Origin: an uncultured Poribacteria bacterium
GTDB lineage: Bacteria > Poribacteria > WGA-4E > WGA-3G
Reading direction: 5' to 3'
Assembly: GCA_951828385.1 (NCBI GenBank)
Contig: OX639973.1
Location: forward strand, 1,178,001-1,242,000
DNA length: 64,000 bases
A program made the position numbers and the translations under genes. Under the pieces are notes generated by a model that had not been told where the DNA came from, searched no databases, and saw only the letters and a program-made list of their open reading frames with translations. Shown one piece after another: positions 61,753-64,000 of the stretch (position 1 is the first letter of the stretch; each line of letters begins with the position of its first letter).

Positions 61753-61791
61753 GCAACCGTTTTGTCCATCCACCGCGTCACTATATATTGA
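61743..61791 (+). promoter_or_regulatory. ECF-type promoter, site 6 (GCAACC...CGTC form)
   Basis: ACAAAATTAGGCAACCGTTT starts at 61743; GCAACC (61753) and CGTC (61776) start 23 bases apart, followed by CTATATATTGA. It overlaps the stop codon of the truncated lipoprotein and lies about 130 bases upstream of the selenoprotein gene. Confidence 0.65.
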
Positions 61792-61910
61792 ACGATCAGA
61801 TTGTTCTTATCGTTCATTTTCAGCCGTTAGTGAGAACGTATCCAAACACATTTTGATTACAGAGGAAGTTGCGTAGCAATCCGATCTGATAATTATTACA
61901 AAGGAGAAAA

Positions 61911-63575
61911 ATGAAAATATTAACCATTGGACTGCTCATTCTGGTAATGATGAGTGGACAACTTAACGCCGATAACCACTCGGCAGCGAACAACAAAATT
62001 ACACTTAACCTTGATGGCACATCAGAGGTATTAGTGAAAGGTTTCATCGCACCGATTGAATATACGGGCAGCAACTTTCATGTGGAATGGGACGAATTAG
62101 CAAACTTACGAGTTGCCGAACCCGAAAAACGGTATCAGACTTCGGTTTTTCGTGCTTTTCTACCCGATAAGGCAGTATCTATAGGCGATCTCTGGCGGAT
62201 TGAGGAAGAGAGCACGTTAGAATTACTGAGGCAACTGCATCCCAATCCAAGTCTAAAGATGCACATCAATATGGGCGATTCAAGCGGTTTGTGGGCGTGC
62301 CTGCGTGCTTACAACGATCAATACGCTGACATTGTATTTCGCATCCATGCGGAATTCGTTTTAGAGAACGGCTGGTTTACGCCTTCTCAGTTTACTGGAC
62401 ATCTTGTTATTGACCGAAGTAAAGAAAAAATTGTATTTTTCCAGATGTACGTTCCTAAAGCGGTCTTGAACTTTGATGTCAACTGGAAAAGATTTGGAGG
62501 GCGCATTACTGACATCGGTTTTTGTCCGCAAATAGAACTCCGGGCTGGGACGCAGGATGTTCTCAAGGATACTGAATTCACAGAATCCATTACCAAAGAA
62601 GCAGCTGAACGCATACTCATATTGCGTTTCTACAAGTTCCAGAAAATTAACTGGGTATCGTTAGCAGAAGCGTTGGAAATAGCACTGGCACAACAAAAAC
62701 CGGTTCACGTCCTCTCAATAGATGGCCCCCTTGCCGACGAGTCGTGCTGAGGGAGCGGTAAAACCCTGAGGGCAGTTGTCCTCTCCGACGACCAAATTAT
62801 AAAGTTCTTGAACGAAAATTTCATTAATACATGGGTGCCGAATTCTGAATTAGGGCGTACCCCGAGTTTGCGAGAACCGATTGTCAAGAGACGTGAACGC
62901 GAAGGAACAACGTTTGACACAAATCACGCTTTGGCACAAGCAATCATGCGCAGTTGGAAGAAAGGGTCCCCCGTAGATTGTTTGGTTATCTCGCCGAAGT
63001 TTAAATTGATGGGTAGACAACCTGTCAATGAACTTCTCGGCTCAAGCAGCATACCAAGTTACCTGACATTTCTTGAGGATTCCTTGGCAGGAAAACAGCC
63101 GGGTTTGGACGAAGACACGGATACGACTACTGATTGGAAAACACTCCTTGAGTCAGGTGCTGTCGCTGTGGAGGGTTTGAATGTCGTGCTCACCCCTAAA
63201 AATCCCAAACAAGATGTCCTCAGCGTTTTGCGGAAGCCCGATACCGACACTCAAGATTACACTGTTATTGAGATTGATACAACAGCGTTTAAAGATAGTG
63301 GAATACTCACTATTGATATCTGGGTCGGAGATGCCGAGGTTGCCGGTTCATTTGACTTATTTACTGGTAACACGATAGAATTCGTGTCTGGCAATGCGCT
63401 TGTCTCTGTAAAGGATATTCCAACGAATCAAAGAGAAGTCATCAAATACTCTTTCGATCAAGGTCAAGTCTTTAAGTTAGGGGCTATCGCCAGCGCGAAA
63501 GGGAACGGGAAAATCAACGGATTTCTCGCAAAAATCTCTGTCGAACCCATATCCGGAAAAAACGAGGGAAATTAA
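61911..63575 (+). CDS. probable selenoprotein with thioredoxin-like domain (in-frame TGA = Sec280)
   Basis: Two frames, 61911-62750 and 62751-63575, are in the same phase and separated only by TGA at 62748. Read through, they give 554 residues. Signal peptide 1-20 (SGQLNA|DN). A domain of unknown family extends to about 260. Then a thioredoxin-like start, AEALEIALAQQKPVHVLSID, leads to ADESC-U-GSGKTLR and IIKFLNENFINTWVPN. A Cys-Sec pair at the place of the redox centre, with continuous domain logic on both sides, argues for selenocysteine rather than two genes. The second frame has no ribosome site or good start. The stop abuts the next ATG. Promoter site 6 lies upstream. Confidence 0.75.
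62768..62783 (+). promoter_or_regulatory. candidate bacterial SECIS hairpin
   Basis: GAGGGC (62768-62773) pairs with GTCCTC (62778-62783, one G-U) around the loop AGTT. The loop begins 23 bases after the TGA and contains the GU expected for SelB recognition. The stem is short; folding of the full 60 bases after the TGA would be needed to judge it. Confidence 0.5.
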
Positions 63576-64000
63576 ATGGATATAAAAATGACGAAATTAA
63601 TAAGTGTTATTCTCAGTTTGACCCTTGCTATATTTCTCGTAAACGGGTTTACTGAGAACTTACCTACAGGTGCCATCGCCCGAATTGATACTGGACAGAA
63701 ATCTGTTAACGCTATAGCATATTCTCGAGTCGCAAATCAACTTGCAGTGGCAGCGGCAAAAAACATCCATATCTATGATACGAACAGTTATAAAGAACTG
63801 ATGGTGTTTGTTGGACATACCGATTCAGTGTTAGCCGTCGCCTTTTCTCCAAATGGTAAACGTCTCGTGAGCGGCAGTTCCGATGAGACGGTGCGCTTAT
63901 GGAATTCAGACACCGGAAAACCCATTCAAACCCTTGAGGATCATACAGGACCTGTCAGTGCTGTTGCATTTTCCGCTGATGGCAAAGCATTTTGGGCTGC
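63576..64000 (+). CDS. secreted WD40 repeat protein (3' partial)
   Basis: 141 residues visible before the window ends. The ATG at 63576 directly follows the stop of the selenoprotein gene, with GAGGG eight bases upstream, so both are in one operon. Signal peptide (MDIKMTKLISVILSLTLAIF ... GFTE), then LPTGAIARIDTGQKSVNAIA, a variant of the LPEGA(K)AR opening of the other WD40 proteins, and two full blades (SVLAVAFSPNGKRLVSGSSD). Confidence 0.85.
   Translation, partial: MDIKMTKLISVILSLTLAIFLVNGFTENLPTGAIARIDTGQKSVNAIAYSRVANQLAVAAAKNIHIYDTNSYKELMVFVGHTDSVLAVAFSPNGKRLVSGSSDETVRLWNSDTGKPIQTLEDHTGPVSAVAFSADGKAFWA

Noticed and set aside
62748-62750. TGA as a simple stop, sequencing error or pseudogene mutation
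   Set aside because: The frame continues without change, the residues on both sides form one thioredoxin-like start with Cys before the TGA, and a GU-loop hairpin follows. Not fully excluded, but less likely.

Overview
The window reads as accessory-rich chromosomal DNA of an uncultured Gram-negative-type bacterium. The closest fit I know is Candidatus Poribacteria. The reasons are many secreted WD40 and BNR beta-propeller proteins ending in a FlgD/T9SS-like domain (NYPNPFNPETWIPYQL), phytanoyl-CoA dioxygenases, Gfo/Idh/MocA oxidoreductases, a sulfotransferase and dense intergenic palindromes. That assignment is an inference from gene content. No rRNA or tRNA was found.

Layout. 1-1917: end of a BNR/Ycf48-like propeller gene. 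2104-14760: a tandemly duplicated cassette of ABC-2 permease, coiled-coil protein, (in copy 1 only) a LamG-like secreted protein, and an ECF sigma factor fused through one membrane helix to a large BNR propeller. A decayed 3' scrap of the neighbouring ThuA-like gene lies between the copies and marks the duplication joint. 14783-19394: ThuA-like protein, aspartokinase and two Fe(II)/2-oxoglutarate oxygenases. 19501-27607: three secreted twin-propeller WD40 proteins; the first carries both a cohesin and a dockerin. 27836-32236 (minus strand): a DUF1670-like pair, then a sulfotransferase, oxidoreductase and HAD operon. 32563-37648: a periplasmic binding lipoprotein and two more WD40 proteins. 37864-39889: tandem Ldh_2-type dehydrogenases. 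39976-48118: three HAF-repeat secreted proteins (one lacking its signal peptide), a hicBA toxin-antitoxin pair and a strongly structured intergenic region. 48265-53652: threonine synthase, phosphodiester glycosidase, lipoprotein, Zn-dehydrogenase, a truncated antitoxin and HemW. 53695-59675: a type ISP-like restriction-modification protein, a REP/RAYT element, an AAA-ATPase/nuclease and an orphan HicB. 59862-64000: an IS3 element, a truncated lipoprotein, a probable selenoprotein split by an in-frame TGA, and the start of another WD40 gene.

How it may work together. Six intergenic sites share GCA(C/A)CC followed, always 23 bases start to start, by an NATC/CGTC element and an AT-rich tract. 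Four lie in the sigma cassettes and two near the selenoprotein gene. This looks like one ECF-type promoter class. The membrane-anchored sigma/propeller proteins are the obvious candidates to read it, so the propeller could sense an envelope signal and control the permease, the LamG-like protein and perhaps the selenoprotein. The sigma genes themselves have a separate sigma70-like promoter. The other notable layer is repeats: two REP families, both with a variant carrying the same roughly 20-bp loop insert, one of them flanking its likely RAYT transposase.
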